From the IMG/VR virus record IMGVR_UViG_3300045973_000169, positions 139,000 through 202,999 of that record: a DNA stretch of 64,000 nucleotides; one strand, given 5' to 3'. This document shows, piece by piece, positions 47,728 through 56,240 of this stretch. A program made the translations under genes and the position numbers. Within the stretch, counting starts at the first letter, position 1, and each line of letters opens with the position of its first letter. The notes below the pieces were generated by a model. It made no database searches, was not told the origin of the DNA, and saw only the letters and a program-made list of their open reading frames with translations. The stretch is from a virus.

Positions 47728-49136
47728 TAGTACATTGTCTCCTGTTGTTCAGTCCAAGCTCCAATTGAAGGGAATGTTGCATGTGAGTTAAGATCAGCTC
47801 CACTACTTCCGAAGTTACTTGAGTAGTATCCTAATCTCCATCTATAAGCAATAGTACGTGTTCCTTTAATCTCTATCTGTCTTCCTTCTTCATCAGTCAT
47901 AACTCTATTATAACTGGACTCATTAACCCAAGGATAGTAATCAGATACATCTAAGTTAGATCTACTTGTCTGAGGTCTATTAGGATCATAGATACCCTTA
48001 ACAAATGTCTTAGATACATAAGGAGTATCTAGACCACCAGCTAATATAATAAGTTCATAGAACTTTAAGTTTTCATTAATATATCTATGGATACCAGAAT
48101 TTAGATCCCTATCATATTGTTTATAGATCTTAAATCCTTCAAGGTCTTTACTCTCTGCACTAACATCTAATGGACCAGATGATAAGAACATATAAGCAGT
48201 CGTATATGCTACCCAGTTCTTAACTGCATTCCAGTATCTCTCTGGAGATGCTAATTTATTAGGTCGTAAATGTCTATCAACATTAGTTGAGAAGTCTACT
48301 ATATTGTCTGCAATAACGAATGGATCAATAGTAGATAAATATTCAGGATGGATATCAATGACATCAGCAAGACCACAATAGAATGGACTTAACTCTGATG
48401 TAAAACTAAATGTAGTACTAGGAGATACACTTCCATTTGTAGCTTCAACCCCATCTAGTGTAATCTCATACCTACAATTTAACTTTACTACATCTTCTAG
48501 TTTTCTATTAACCGAAAAACCAAACTGCATTAAACCATCAGGAAATACCCAATTATCAGTTAATGTATATAAAGATAAGTCAGGTGATGCATCGGTAACA
48601 CCAACTACATTATATAATTTATGTAAAGAGAATGGTACTTTCCATTCGGTTATATAAATATCATTTACTAGATCAGCTTCTAATGTTGCTATTAGATTCC
48701 CAAATATATCTTTTATTTCTACAGGGATAGTTAATCCAAGTGCTAGTATGTCAGTTGAATCTACACGTAGAGCTAAATCTATTGTGTCTCCAATATCATA
48801 AACTGCTACTGTATTTATAATAGATCCTTCATCTAACTTTTGTCCATAGAATGAAGTCTTCGTTATCGCTGGTTGTCTAGGAGTTAGTATAAATCCAAAT
48901 GGGTTAATAGTCCCATCAGCACTTTCAGTAACGATTTTATGATACTTAGTTGGATCAGCTAATATAGATGCCCAAGTATATTTCCCTGCTAAGTCTACAT
49001 ATAGAGCAGATAGTAATGTAGTATCAACAGGTACAGCATCCCATATTTTACCATCTACTGATTGATACCAGAGAACCATAAAGACTGGTTGCATATCAAC
49101 CTGTGATGGTATTGAAAATAAAATTGTTTCACCCAT
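47727..49136 (-). CDS. Putative neck/portal-proximal virion protein
   Basis: A 469-residue protein of unknown family between the 22-residue-repeat protein and the neck gene. Its first 200 residues are beta-rich (WYQSVDGKIWDAVPVDTT) and include an Ig-like or beta-sandwich stretch (VPVEIKDIFGNLIATLEA). The second half is more helical (RYWNAVKNWVAYTTAYMFLS). The one-base overlap with the zinc-ribbon neck gene suggests that they act together. A neck appendage, collar or adaptor role is the most economical guess. No enzymatic motif was seen. Confidence 0.65.
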   Translation of the reverse strand: MGETILFSIPSQVDMQPVFMVLWYQSVDGKIWDAVPVDTTLLSALYVDLAGKYTWASILADPTKYHKIVTESADGTINPFGFILTPRQPAITKTSFYGQKLDEGSIINTVAVYDIGDTIDLALRVDSTDILALGLTIPVEIKDIFGNLIATLEADLVNDIYITEWKVPFSLHKLYNVVGVTDASPDLSLYTLTDNWVFPDGLMQFGFSVNRKLEDVVKLNCRYEITLDGVEATNGSVSPSTTFSFTSELSPFYCGLADVIDIHPEYLSTIDPFVIADNIVDFSTNVDRHLRPNKLASPERYWNAVKNWVAYTTAYMFLSSGPLDVSAESKDLEGFKIYKQYDRDLNSGIHRYINENLKFYELIILAGGLDTPYVSKTFVKGIYDPNRPQTSRSNLDVSDYYPWVNESSYNRVMTDEEGRQIEIKGTRTIAYRWRLGYYSSNFGSSGADLNSHATFPSIGAWTEQQETMY

Positions 49137-49148
49137 TAATTTACTCCA

Positions 49149-51017
49149 TTATTCATATGATGCATTTATTGTTAGAGGATATTTGGTCCTATTGTTAATA
49201 AGTGGACTTGCCAGTTCAACTTTATCTATTTGAATACTTTGTTCTTTATTTTCACTCTTTAATGATACTTCTGATATTGTAACCATTAAAGTTTCAGTAT
49301 TATTAGGAGTCACGAGACAGTTATTTATTAAACCTTGAGTTATTATTGACTCATTAAAATAATCAATAATTGCTATATCATTTGGATAAGGACTAAATTT
49401 AATTTCTTCTATTATGAATGGGAAGCTAACTGAAGCTCCACCACAAACTGATCCACCAGACCCAATCAATATAAAATTGATTAACTCTACCCAAGATGGA
49501 TTGCTTTCACCATTTACAACTGCTCCACCATCTGGATAAAAATCGGAGTTGAATGTAAAATCAGCATCACCATTTATTATAGCTCCATCTTCTGAAGAAA
49601 CTATAAATAATGCAAGTGGAGTTATCTCTGATATACCAGAAATAATAGCTCCACCTAAAGTATCATTAACCGATTCAAAGCTAAACTGAGTTTCAGAACT
49701 TACTACTGATCCACCAACTGCTGACACTATAAAACTATTTAGAAAGTCCGCACTGCCAGAAACTATTGTCCCACCAGAAGCTGATATACTAAAAGTAGCA
49801 TTTGGGATTATAGTTGCTGTACCACCAGTTATCGATCCACCAATAAATAATGGATTAAACTCAGCCTTAATAGATCCATTACTTCCTACTGTAGATCCAC
49901 CAGATACAGCAACTGTAAACATTTGAATCCCTGACATTGCAATAGTTGCATTGCCTGAAATTACAACTCCACCATTCGCAATGATTGATAGGTTCTTGTT
50001 AACAGATATTGTAGAACTACCAGATACTACGGCACCACCAATTGAGACCTCAGAGAAACCTTCAAGTTCTAATGAATCACCAGAGGCAACACATCCACCA
50101 GCTCCGACTAAGTTAAAATTCTTAGTAAAATTAACATTAGTTATACCACCAGTAATACTTCCACCTGAAGGTGTTACTGTAAAGTTATTTATTTTGGTAA
50201 TTGATGCAGTTGCACCAATGACTGCTCCACCAGTTTGGATTAAGGAAGTATTAAAGTTAGGGATTATATCATAAGAACTATTTGAGGAAATAGCTCCACC
50301 TACTGATATAACATTCTTTCCTGATATGATAGGAGAAGATCCACCTAGTATTGCTCCATTTGCTGGAGTAATAGAAAGTGTCTTAGTAAAAGATATATCA
50401 GCAGAGCCACTACTTATAGCTCCAGATGTTGGAGTTACATTCAGATTATGTGCAAAACTGATAGTAGGTGAACCACTAGATACAGATCCACCAGAAGATA
50501 CAAGAGTTGTATTAAAGTTTGCTGCTAGAGTAGATAGACCTCCAGTTAAGCATCCTCCGGTCCCAGTAATTGGGAATGTATAAGTATAAGCAAAAGTAGA
50601 GGTTCCGCTAGCAACTGCTCCTCTATCAGGTAAGAATATAAAGTTAAGTGGAATTAAGATTGCTGCTTGACCACCTACTAAAGCTCCACCAGATGCTGTG
50701 AATGAGAAGTTTTGGTTAAACGTTATTGTAGCATTCCCACCAATAGTTGTCCCACCAGTTGGAATTATTGTTGAATTATAATTTGGAGTAAAAGATGCAC
50801 TGCCACTACAAACACTACCATTCGTAGAAGAAATTGATATAGTTGAAGTCTGAGCAATAGTAGAGTTCCCACCAACGATAGAGCCACTATCCCCTATTAT
50901 TGAGAACGTAGCATTACCAGTAATAATGGCGGACCCACCAAAGACAGATCCGCCATTTCCGTTGACAGTTAAATTACTACTAGTTGCTTGATTGGTTAAT
51001 GCAAGCAGTAGTGACAT
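49149..51017 (-). CDS. Virion surface protein built of about 24 repeats of 22 residues
   Basis: A 622-residue protein whose residues 12 to 540 are tandem degenerate repeats of 22 residues (some 20 to 24). The consensus is about GGSVxSGSAxIxFxxNFxxxxx: glycine pairs, then strands, then a turn. The regular period indicates a beta-solenoid or stacked-strand rod. The last 80 residues are a nonrepetitive beta/alpha region (EEIKFSPYPNDIAIIDYF) and may be the attachment or tip domain. It lies between the capsid accessory genes and the neck genes, so it could be a head fibre, whisker or collar fibre. A function in surface binding is inferred only. Confidence 0.8.
   Translation of the reverse strand: MSLLLALTNQATSSNLTVNGNGGSVFGGSAIITGNATFSIIGDSGSIVGGNSTIAQTSTISISSTNGSVCSGSASFTPNYNSTIIPTGGTTIGGNATITFNQNFSFTASGGALVGGQAAILIPLNFIFLPDRGAVASGTSTFAYTYTFPITGTGGCLTGGLSTLAANFNTTLVSSGGSVSSGSPTISFAHNLNVTPTSGAISSGSADISFTKTLSITPANGAILGGSSPIISGKNVISVGGAISSNSSYDIIPNFNTSLIQTGGAVIGATASITKINNFTVTPSGGSITGGITNVNFTKNFNLVGAGGCVASGDSLELEGFSEVSIGGAVVSGSSTISVNKNLSIIANGGVVISGNATIAMSGIQMFTVAVSGGSTVGSNGSIKAEFNPLFIGGSITGGTATIIPNATFSISASGGTIVSGSADFLNSFIVSAVGGSVVSSETQFSFESVNDTLGGAIISGISEITPLALFIVSSEDGAIINGDADFTFNSDFYPDGGAVVNGESNPSWVELINFILIGSGGSVCGGASVSFPFIIEEIKFSPYPNDIAIIDYFNESIITQGLINNCLVTPNNTETLMVTISEVSLKSENKEQSIQIDKVELASPLINNRTKYPLTINASYE
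49390..50985 (-). repeat. 22-residue tandem repeat array within virion protein
   Basis: About 24 protein-level repeats with glycine-rich starts such as GGSVFGGSA, GSIVGGNST and GGAISSGSAD. Each is 66 bases on average, some 60 to 72. DNA copies have diverged, so this is not a DNA satellite. The steady 22-residue period suggests a rod of identical turns. Confidence 0.82.
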
Positions 51018-51022
51018 TTATC

Positions 51023-52480
51023 TTATACCCACTTACCATCGAAAGTAACTATATAAGTAATGAGTCCAGTTGTACCAGAAAAGATAGTACCGGCTAAAAA
51101 TTTAGCTACTATTGCAATATATTCTCCAGGCATTACTGCAATTGGTACAGTGAAAGGCATATAGATAGTAGGGTTAGTTGCTCCAATAGCAGCAGTAGCA
51201 GCAAATGTATCCAGACCTAATGCTATACGTCTTGGAGCCTTAGTTGGTGTATTAATATTTTCAGTTGTTGCTAATGATAAAGCACTATGACCATATGCTA
51301 ATGAATAAGCAATTACTCCTGGTCCGCCTGTTAAAGCTGCAGTAACCATTCCTTGTATTTTAACCCCAGATATTAATAAAACTTTCGCTGGGACTGTAGC
51401 CGTTGGTGTGGTATTTACGAATGAACATAAAATACCATCTGTCCCAGCGGCTAAAGTTGGCTGAATAGTAAACTGTCCACCTAAACCAGTATAAACTGAA
51501 GTTGTGTTTGTTAATACTGCTCCTGCCCCCAATACCATACTGTTTGAAAAATAAGCTGTAGAACCTGTTGCCTGCCCAGTTTGTCCTTGAGTTAAACTTT
51601 TCCCTGCAATAGATGCTAACTCGTTTTGAGATAATCCTAATCCAATAGAATCTTGACATCCGATACAAACATATCCTACTTTAATTATATTAGCTAATGA
51701 AGGGACTCCGTTATTATATGTTCTAATAGAGAATGGTTGTGTTCCAGCATTCATCGGCATACCAGCATCACCTGCTGAACTTATAGTAGCTACACATATC
51801 CCATTAATATAGTATAATACTCTATCATTTTCGCAAATAATTTTATACTTATGCATTACTCCAGGAGCAGGTATAGTATAAGCTTGACCAGTCACATAGT
51901 GGGTAGGGGAAATAGTCATTGACTGTTCAGTCCCCTGATTTGATAAAACTGCCTGTAGTGTTCCACCAGAAGTTGAATATCTAAAGAATGCCCCATCAGT
52001 TGGAGCAGTAGTTGAAATGCACTGGAAAAATCCAGCCTCTGTTACACAGTTAGCTTGATGTGTTTGTGTGTGTAACATTTCCCAAACAGCAAATGTTGAT
52101 AAGTCACATAGGAAAGGGAAGAAAGCAACGGTAGTCATCCTAGCAACGTTAGTAGAAGCTGTAGCTAAACCAGCATTTAAGTTAATTGTATTTGTCCCTG
52201 CAACTATCGTCATAGTTCCTGTAGGCAATACCCAATCATTTGAAAATGGTAATGATCCACTAAAAATTGAGTTTAAAAGAATAATAGGCGACCCTACTCC
52301 TAATCTTCCTTGAGCAGAGGTTCTAATATCATTAACTATTCTTCCTACTGGATCTGTTGGTTCTGCTAATTCCCCAGACAGCATAGCATACCCAGCCTGA
52401 GTAGATACTGTTGGTAAATTAGTTTTTATATTATTATAAGTATCAAGATTAGTTCCTGTTACTAGTACGTCCATTGCCAT
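51023..52480 (-). CDS. Putative capsid/virion surface protein with lectin-like beta-sandwich
   Basis: A 485-residue protein. Residues of about 70 to 270 resemble a concanavalin-like (LamG-type) jelly roll: PTGTMTIVAGTNTINL, MTTVAFFPFLCDLSTF, AGFFQCISTTAPTDGAFFRY, HKYKIICENDRVLYYINGI, a strand order common in phage surface lectins. The C-terminal 200 residues are Gly/Ala/Thr-rich strands and may form a second barrel (GGQFTIQPTLAAGTDG). Its place after the small decoration-like genes and before the repeat rod suggests exposure on the head or neck. Carbohydrate binding is inferred. Start ATG is preceded by AGGGAG. Confidence 0.72.
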   Translation of the reverse strand: MAMDVLVTGTNLDTYNNIKTNLPTVSTQAGYAMLSGELAEPTDPVGRIVNDIRTSAQGRLGVGSPIILLNSIFSGSLPFSNDWVLPTGTMTIVAGTNTINLNAGLATASTNVARMTTVAFFPFLCDLSTFAVWEMLHTQTHQANCVTEAGFFQCISTTAPTDGAFFRYSTSGGTLQAVLSNQGTEQSMTISPTHYVTGQAYTIPAPGVMHKYKIICENDRVLYYINGICVATISSAGDAGMPMNAGTQPFSIRTYNNGVPSLANIIKVGYVCIGCQDSIGLGLSQNELASIAGKSLTQGQTGQATGSTAYFSNSMVLGAGAVLTNTTSVYTGLGGQFTIQPTLAAGTDGILCSFVNTTPTATVPAKVLLISGVKIQGMVTAALTGGPGVIAYSLAYGHSALSLATTENINTPTKAPRRIALGLDTFAATAAIGATNPTIYMPFTVPIAVMPGEYIAIVAKFLAGTIFSGTTGLITYIVTFDGKWV

Positions 52481-52492
52481 AAAAATCTCCCT

Positions 52493-52786
52493 TTAGTCAG
52501 CCCAAACCCAACGTAATGTAAACTGTCCAGTTAGTTTTTGAGATGATCTTGCATATATGGTAAAGCCATTCCCAGCAGTTGGTGTCCCACATGTAAGTCC
52601 ACAGAATGCTGATAAGTATCTATGGTCATTAGCAGTATGATCAACTGAAGTGTCATCAGCCATAATAAAAGCCTCAGCTTTACTTGTTGCTGAAATGGTT
52701 GCTTCTCCAGTAACAGTAACCTGGGCCTCATTTGACCCAGGCGCTGTACCAAAATTAATTGTTGTAGTCCCTTGTGATGATGCCAT
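52493..52786 (-). CDS. Small beta-rich virion protein
   Basis: A 97-residue protein with alternating strands (TTINFGTAPGSNEAQVTVTG, then AEAFIMADDTSVDHTANDH, FTIYARSSQKLTGQFTLRW). Proteins of this kind are common as short virion or fibre-associated proteins in large phages. It lies between a 148-residue beta protein and the lectin-like gene, with gaps of 9 and 12 bases. No family is certain. A competing frame on the same strand (52531 to 52752) is nested and lacks a good ribosome-binding site, so this frame was chosen. Confidence 0.65.
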   Translation of the reverse strand: MASSQGTTTINFGTAPGSNEAQVTVTGEATISATSKAEAFIMADDTSVDHTANDHRYLSAFCGLTCGTPTAGNGFTIYARSSQKLTGQFTLRWVWAD

Positions 52787-52795
52787 TAGTTATCC

Positions 52796-53242
52796 TTAAG
52801 CTGCTGGAACGCCCCAAGACATTTGGAACTTAGGAGTAATCTTATATGTATCGCCGTTGTTAGCAGGAGTAAAAGGACCAGAAGCTTTCTCAGCCCAAAT
52901 AAGAATCCCATCAGCATCAACTACATAATATCCATAGATATCTTTAGCGGTAGATGTAAGAGGCCCAGTAAATGTAAATGTCTGTTGTGCATACACTGCA
53001 TCTGAAGGATCATTAGCTGGAGTAACTGTCCAAGAACCAGCAGTTAAAGTTATAGCTGCATATCCTGGGCCTGCTGCTTCTGCTGCATTATAAGCTGCTG
53101 CTGTATCTCCACCGTTTGGGTTAGGAGTAATATTAGTTGTATAAAGCTTTAATGTTAAGTTATTCCCACCAACAGGTTGTGATTTATTAAAGTAAGATTT
53201 TAGGATTTGATCTGCACCTAAATCAGATAGTACTAATGCCAT
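52796..53242 (-). CDS. Small virion decoration-type protein
   Basis: A 148-residue beta-rich protein (LVLSDLGADQILKSYFN, NLTLKLYTTNITPN, YGYYVVDADGILIWAEKA). The last pattern, a YYVVDxDGxLIWAE strand pair, recurs in small virion proteins of several tailed phages. It shares size and general outline with the 130-, 131- and 151-residue proteins upstream, so it may belong to the same small family. A role in capsid or tail decoration is inferred from position near the capsid gene and from composition. A ribosome-binding sequence (AAGGAG) precedes the ATG. Confidence 0.68.
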   Translation of the reverse strand: MALVLSDLGADQILKSYFNKSQPVGGNNLTLKLYTTNITPNPNGGDTAAAYNAAEAAGPGYAAITLTAGSWTVTPANDPSDAVYAQQTFTFTGPLTSTAKDIYGYYVVDADGILIWAEKASGPFTPANNGDTYKITPKFQMSWGVPAA

Positions 53243-53253
53243 TGTATTGCTCC

Positions 53254-54210
53254 TTATTTAGATACTGATAAAAGAAAAATCTTTAACGTATCATTGTTTA
53301 TTTTATAATAAAAATTAATATCTCTCTTTTGGTCTAAGATCATATCTATTCTTTTGATTTTAATCTTATCCATTAATTCTTGTGGAGATTTTATTGGTCT
53401 ATTAAACTTAATTGTTATTGGATTATATTTAACGTTATTAAACGTTACATTATCTGGAATAGTTTTTACTATTCTCATTGGATTCTGTAATTGATCTAGT
53501 ATATTCCCAGGGGGAACAGTTAAACTAGTTGACTCTGGAGTAAGTGTATTATATTTACTTGTTTCAAAAGTTGTCTTATATATAGAAGTAAGCCCACTCG
53601 CCTTAAATACATCAATAGAGATAGAGTCTCCAATATCAAAACTCCCGGAGAATGAGACTTTAAGTTCTCCAAGATCTACTTCTTGTAATTGTTGATATGT
53701 GAATTCTCCTACATAAATAGCGCCTTTAGTCACATCTATTCTGTTTCCAGATAATATATCAATAACAAATGTATCGTTAGTGTTCCCAGTATATGAACTT
53801 ACAATTTCTAATGTTCCACTAGCAGAAGCACTTCTTAAATATATAGGTTCTGATACAGTTACAGATGATATAAACCTAGAAGTGTCATCTCCAGGAAAGA
53901 TAGAGATATAATGTTGTCGTTCAGGGACTAATGATGAAGTTGGCTTAATAAATAATTGGTTACCATTAAGAGTATAATTAAATTGATATTGGATAAACTC
54001 ATCTGGACTATTATCAAGACTATTTGAAGAAGTATCTAATATAGCAAGATCTGGACCTGTCCATAAGCCTGTAGATATAGTATAAAGACTAATGCCATTC
54101 TTTACTGTGAATGGGTCTATTGGGCTATCAAACTCAATCAAAAAAGTTGAATCTAGTGGAAGGTTGATGCTTCCATCTACAGGTGTCATATTAAGTACAG
54201 AAAGACTCAT
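53254..54210 (-). CDS. Big_5/SbsA-type Ig-like virion protein
   Basis: A 318-residue protein. The N-terminus (LNMTPVDGSINLPLDSTFLI then EFDSPIDPFTVKNGISLY) fits the SbsA Ig-like (Big_5) domain, which starts with a Pro-x-(D/N)Gs and ends in a FDxPIDPxTV-like strand. A second similar domain may occur near residue 250 (YNPITIKFNRPIKSPQELMD). Such domains are common on cell and phage surfaces. It begins 59 bases after the 151-residue gene's terminator hairpin and has a GAGGT site. A host-surface or capsid-surface role is inferred. Confidence 0.72.
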   Translation of the reverse strand: MSLSVLNMTPVDGSINLPLDSTFLIEFDSPIDPFTVKNGISLYTISTGLWTGPDLAILDTSSNSLDNSPDEFIQYQFNYTLNGNQLFIKPTSSLVPERQHYISIFPGDDTSRFISSVTVSEPIYLRSASASGTLEIVSSYTGNTNDTFVIDILSGNRIDVTKGAIYVGEFTYQQLQEVDLGELKVSFSGSFDIGDSISIDVFKASGLTSIYKTTFETSKYNTLTPESTSLTVPPGNILDQLQNPMRIVKTIPDNVTFNNVKYNPITIKFNRPIKSPQELMDKIKIKRIDMILDQKRDINFYYKINNDTLKIFLLSVSK

Positions 54211-54268
54211 GCCTTACCTCTTTATTTATTTATACTTCTTAGTGTTATTAACTAAAAATTCTAAGTAA

Positions 54269-54289
54269 GGGGAGAGAGTTACTCTCCCC
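54269..54289 (-). terminator. Terminator-like hairpin after the 151-residue decoration gene
   Basis: On the minus strand GGGGAGAG, loop TAACT, then CTCTCCCC form an 8-base-pair stem. An imperfect T-rich tail follows (TTACTTAGAATTTTT). It lies within 30 bases of the stop of the 151-residue gene and should cut transcription into the 318-residue gene. Its presence implies that the gene before it is needed in higher amounts. Confidence 0.72.
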
Positions 54290-54297
54290 ATATTAGA

Positions 54298-54753
54298 TTA
54301 AGATGATAAAGGAATGGTTGCTAGAACAGTTGCTGCAGGGAAGGAAATTTTACCACCGCCGTTAGCTGTCTGTCCTGTCCCGCTATTAGCTGCAGACTGG
54401 TCATCAGTACTTAGAAGACTTGCTCCTACAATTGCATTAGCTGAGTTAACCCAAATACAGCAATACTTTGCTGTTAAAGCATTCGCTGATCCATCTTGAG
54501 TCCAAGCAACCTCTGCAGATGTTCTAATTTCTCTTGTATTCCCATTTAGGGCCGATATAACAGGAACGGTCTTAGTAGCCCTTGTGTAACCATATTGTGT
54601 TGCTAACTCACCTTTAAATCCTGCTGCTGTAAAAGTATCAGAACCAGATGGTGCTGCTACTGATCCATCATGTAATGTAGCGAAGTAAAAATATGCTGCT
54701 GCTGATGTTGCTTGTAAATCTCTAAATCCTGTTGATGCTGTAAAATCTGCCAT
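54298..54753 (-). CDS. Small virion decoration-type protein, likely abundant
   Basis: A 151-residue Ala/Gly/Thr-rich beta protein (AAAYFYFATLHDGSVAAPSG, then AEVAWTQDGSANALTAKYC, CIWVNSANAIVGASLL). It lies just before a terminator-like hairpin, as the capsid and tube genes do, which suggests high expression. Its codons are somewhat richer in G+C than those of the fibre genes nearby. It resembles the 130- and 131-residue proteins in outline: a helix, short strands with a Cys, and a paired-strand C-terminus. It may be a capsid decoration protein. The function is not certain. Confidence 0.7.
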   Translation of the reverse strand: MADFTASTGFRDLQATSAAAYFYFATLHDGSVAAPSGSDTFTAAGFKGELATQYGYTRATKTVPVISALNGNTREIRTSAEVAWTQDGSANALTAKYCCIWVNSANAIVGASLLSTDDQSAANSGTGQTANGGGKISFPAATVLATIPLSS

Positions 54754-54765
54754 TTGAATGACTCC

Positions 54766-55395
54766 TTATATTATGTTGCTAAATTTATATGGTTCTCCAG
54801 TTATCCTTCTTAAATCTAATGGTTTCCCATCTGGGGCCCTTATTGCATTTATTATTTTCATCCCCTCTAACGTTGGAGGACTTACTAGTCTAGGCGTAGA
54901 TAGAACTGTTGATGGTAAAAATAAACCACTTACTTTACCTGTTACATCTAATGAAACTATTGTTTGTTGTGATCTTACTGTTGACGGAGATAAAGTTCCA
55001 TTTACTAATGTTATTACACCATTTGTTCCAATTATTTTAACTGCATTAACAGTTATTAATGATTGAATAGTAGATATATAAATTAGTCCATCTGAAATTA
55101 TTACATTACCAGAAATATTAATCTGTTCAATGGTCTGTAAACTATCAACTGAAGAAATATTTAAGTATCCACTTTGTACTCCAGATACTTCTGCCTCAAC
55201 TGTTATTAAGTTAGGAGCATATACAGCTCTATTATTCCCTAATACAGTAGGGATACTTAGGCTTGCACTATTAAGATCAATTGTATATTGTCTTGTTTGT
55301 AAAGGTTCTACATTTCCATCTTCATCAATAGAGAAAAATTTAATCTCTGTGTCTTGAGTTAGAATTATAGGACCAGTATATAGGATAGTAGCCAT
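54766..55395 (-). CDS. Small fibre-like protein sharing repeats with the 813-residue fibre
   Basis: A 209-residue protein with the degenerate repeat (S)GxLxISSVxSLxxIxxIxI. Examples are SGYLNISSVDSLQTIEQINI, DGLIYISTIQSLITVNAVKI and NGTLSPSTVRSQQTIVSLDV. The same repeat (SGVLNISSVNSLQAVTQINI) fills the middle of the fibre at 59261 to 61702. The first 30 residues (TILYTGPIILTQDTEIKFFS) are a small beta domain. It may be a short fibre or an adaptor that stacks onto the long one. A common ancestry of the repeats in both genes is likely. Confidence 0.7.
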   Translation of the reverse strand: MATILYTGPIILTQDTEIKFFSIDEDGNVEPLQTRQYTIDLNSASLSIPTVLGNNRAVYAPNLITVEAEVSGVQSGYLNISSVDSLQTIEQINISGNVIISDGLIYISTIQSLITVNAVKIIGTNGVITLVNGTLSPSTVRSQQTIVSLDVTGKVSGLFLPSTVLSTPRLVSPPTLEGMKIINAIRAPDGKPLDLRRITGEPYKFSNII

Positions 55396-55424
55396 TTATT
55401 CCCATCACTAGATAGTAAGATATT

Positions 55425-55817
55425 TTAGTTTACTGTTGCTACACTTATAGTAAATTCTGCTGGAGTATAATACGTTCCTGCAGACAAAGAAGTATTCCCT
55501 GTATCAATTAGCTTGATAACTCCATCTGTTGCTCCACCCATTGTTTTTAATATAATTGTATTAGCGATACCGCTAATGTTACACAATATCTGTGTTCCAG
55601 CTAAAACTTTAATACTAGACCCAGAGGTCAACTGGAATGAAGCTGGCGTTACAGTTCTAGATGCTAGTACATTGGTGATCATACTAGCTTGCAAGACTCC
55701 ATTGCCATCAATTGGCTGTGATATCATATTACAATAAAGAATTGTTGTAGTAGTATCTATAATATTTTGTAGCATTAAATCAATAACTGCTTTATTTATT
55801 GCTTTTGATGTTGCCAT
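55425..55817 (-). CDS. Small virion decoration-type protein
   Basis: A 130-residue protein: N-terminal helix (SKAINKAVIDLMLQNIID), then strands with a Cys (TTTILYCNMISQP), a hydrophobic central stretch (GTQILCNISGIANTIILKTMG) and a closing TYYTPAEFTISVATV strand. The outline and the TxxxYCNxxxxP segment parallel the 131-residue protein upstream (TRIAFCNQQP). The two are probably related and share a beta-sandwich fold. Position near the capsid gene suggests attachment to the head. No motif points to a specific function. Confidence 0.66.
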   Translation of the reverse strand: MATSKAINKAVIDLMLQNIIDTTTTILYCNMISQPIDGNGVLQASMITNVLASRTVTPASFQLTSGSSIKVLAGTQILCNISGIANTIILKTMGGATDGVIKLIDTGNTSLSAGTYYTPAEFTISVATVN

Positions 55818-55832
55818 AGAAAAACTCCTTAA

Positions 55833-56228
55833 TTAGATCGGATCTGCTATTACTAAATTAAATGCTGGACTATCCCATATCTGTGAGGTCGTTACTGATT
55901 GTCCCGAAGGGAAGTTAACACTTGTCCCAGCTAGAATATTAACTCCATCTGTAAGTACAACATAGGTAATAATCCCATTCCCTGATGGTGTATTCCCTGT
56001 TGTTGCATTAATTGTTAATGTAGCCTTATTTGAATTACCTGTATCATCAAATGGCCCAGTATAATTTGCAGAAGTTAAACCTGTCTTATTAATTAATACT
56101 CTTCCAGAGGTTGCTAAGTCTGCATAATTAGTTGGTTGTTGATTACAAAAAGCTATCCTTGTTGCTGAGTTCTTAATTACATTCAATGCTGGATAAAGCA
56201 CTAATGCATGATTAATATATTTTGCCAT
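55833..56228 (-). CDS. Small virion decoration-type protein
   Basis: A 131-residue protein. The N-terminus (YINHALVLYPALNVIKNS) is followed by a strand and a Cys (TRIAFCNQQP), then alternating strands (GIITYVVLTDGVNILAGTSV, IWDSPAFNLVIADP). This VVLTDGVNI pair is a recurring feature of small phage virion proteins. It lies 12 bases after the subtilisin-like gene and 15 bases before the 130-residue relative. Head decoration or fibre-attachment is plausible. Start ATG at 56228 follows an AAGGAA site. Confidence 0.66.
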   Translation of the reverse strand: MAKYINHALVLYPALNVIKNSATRIAFCNQQPTNYADLATSGRVLINKTGLTSANYTGPFDDTGNSNKATLTINATTGNTPSGNGIITYVVLTDGVNILAGTSVNFPSGQSVTTSQIWDSPAFNLVIADPI

Positions 56229-56240
56229 AATATTTCCTTT

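Noticed and set aside
49390-50985. CRISPR array suggested by regular 66-base periodicity
   Set aside because: The period is coding, the units are diverged at the DNA level and there are no identical repeats with unique spacers. The YadA-like repeats at 14680-15480 were rejected for the same reason.
52531-52752. 73-residue frame nested in the 97-residue gene; similarly 51360-51668 in the lectin-like gene and 14913-15095 in the fibre gene
   Set aside because: These are alternative frames within better supported genes, without ribosome-binding sites. Their repetitive Leu/Gln- or Trp/Arg-rich sequences look like frame-shifted coding DNA.
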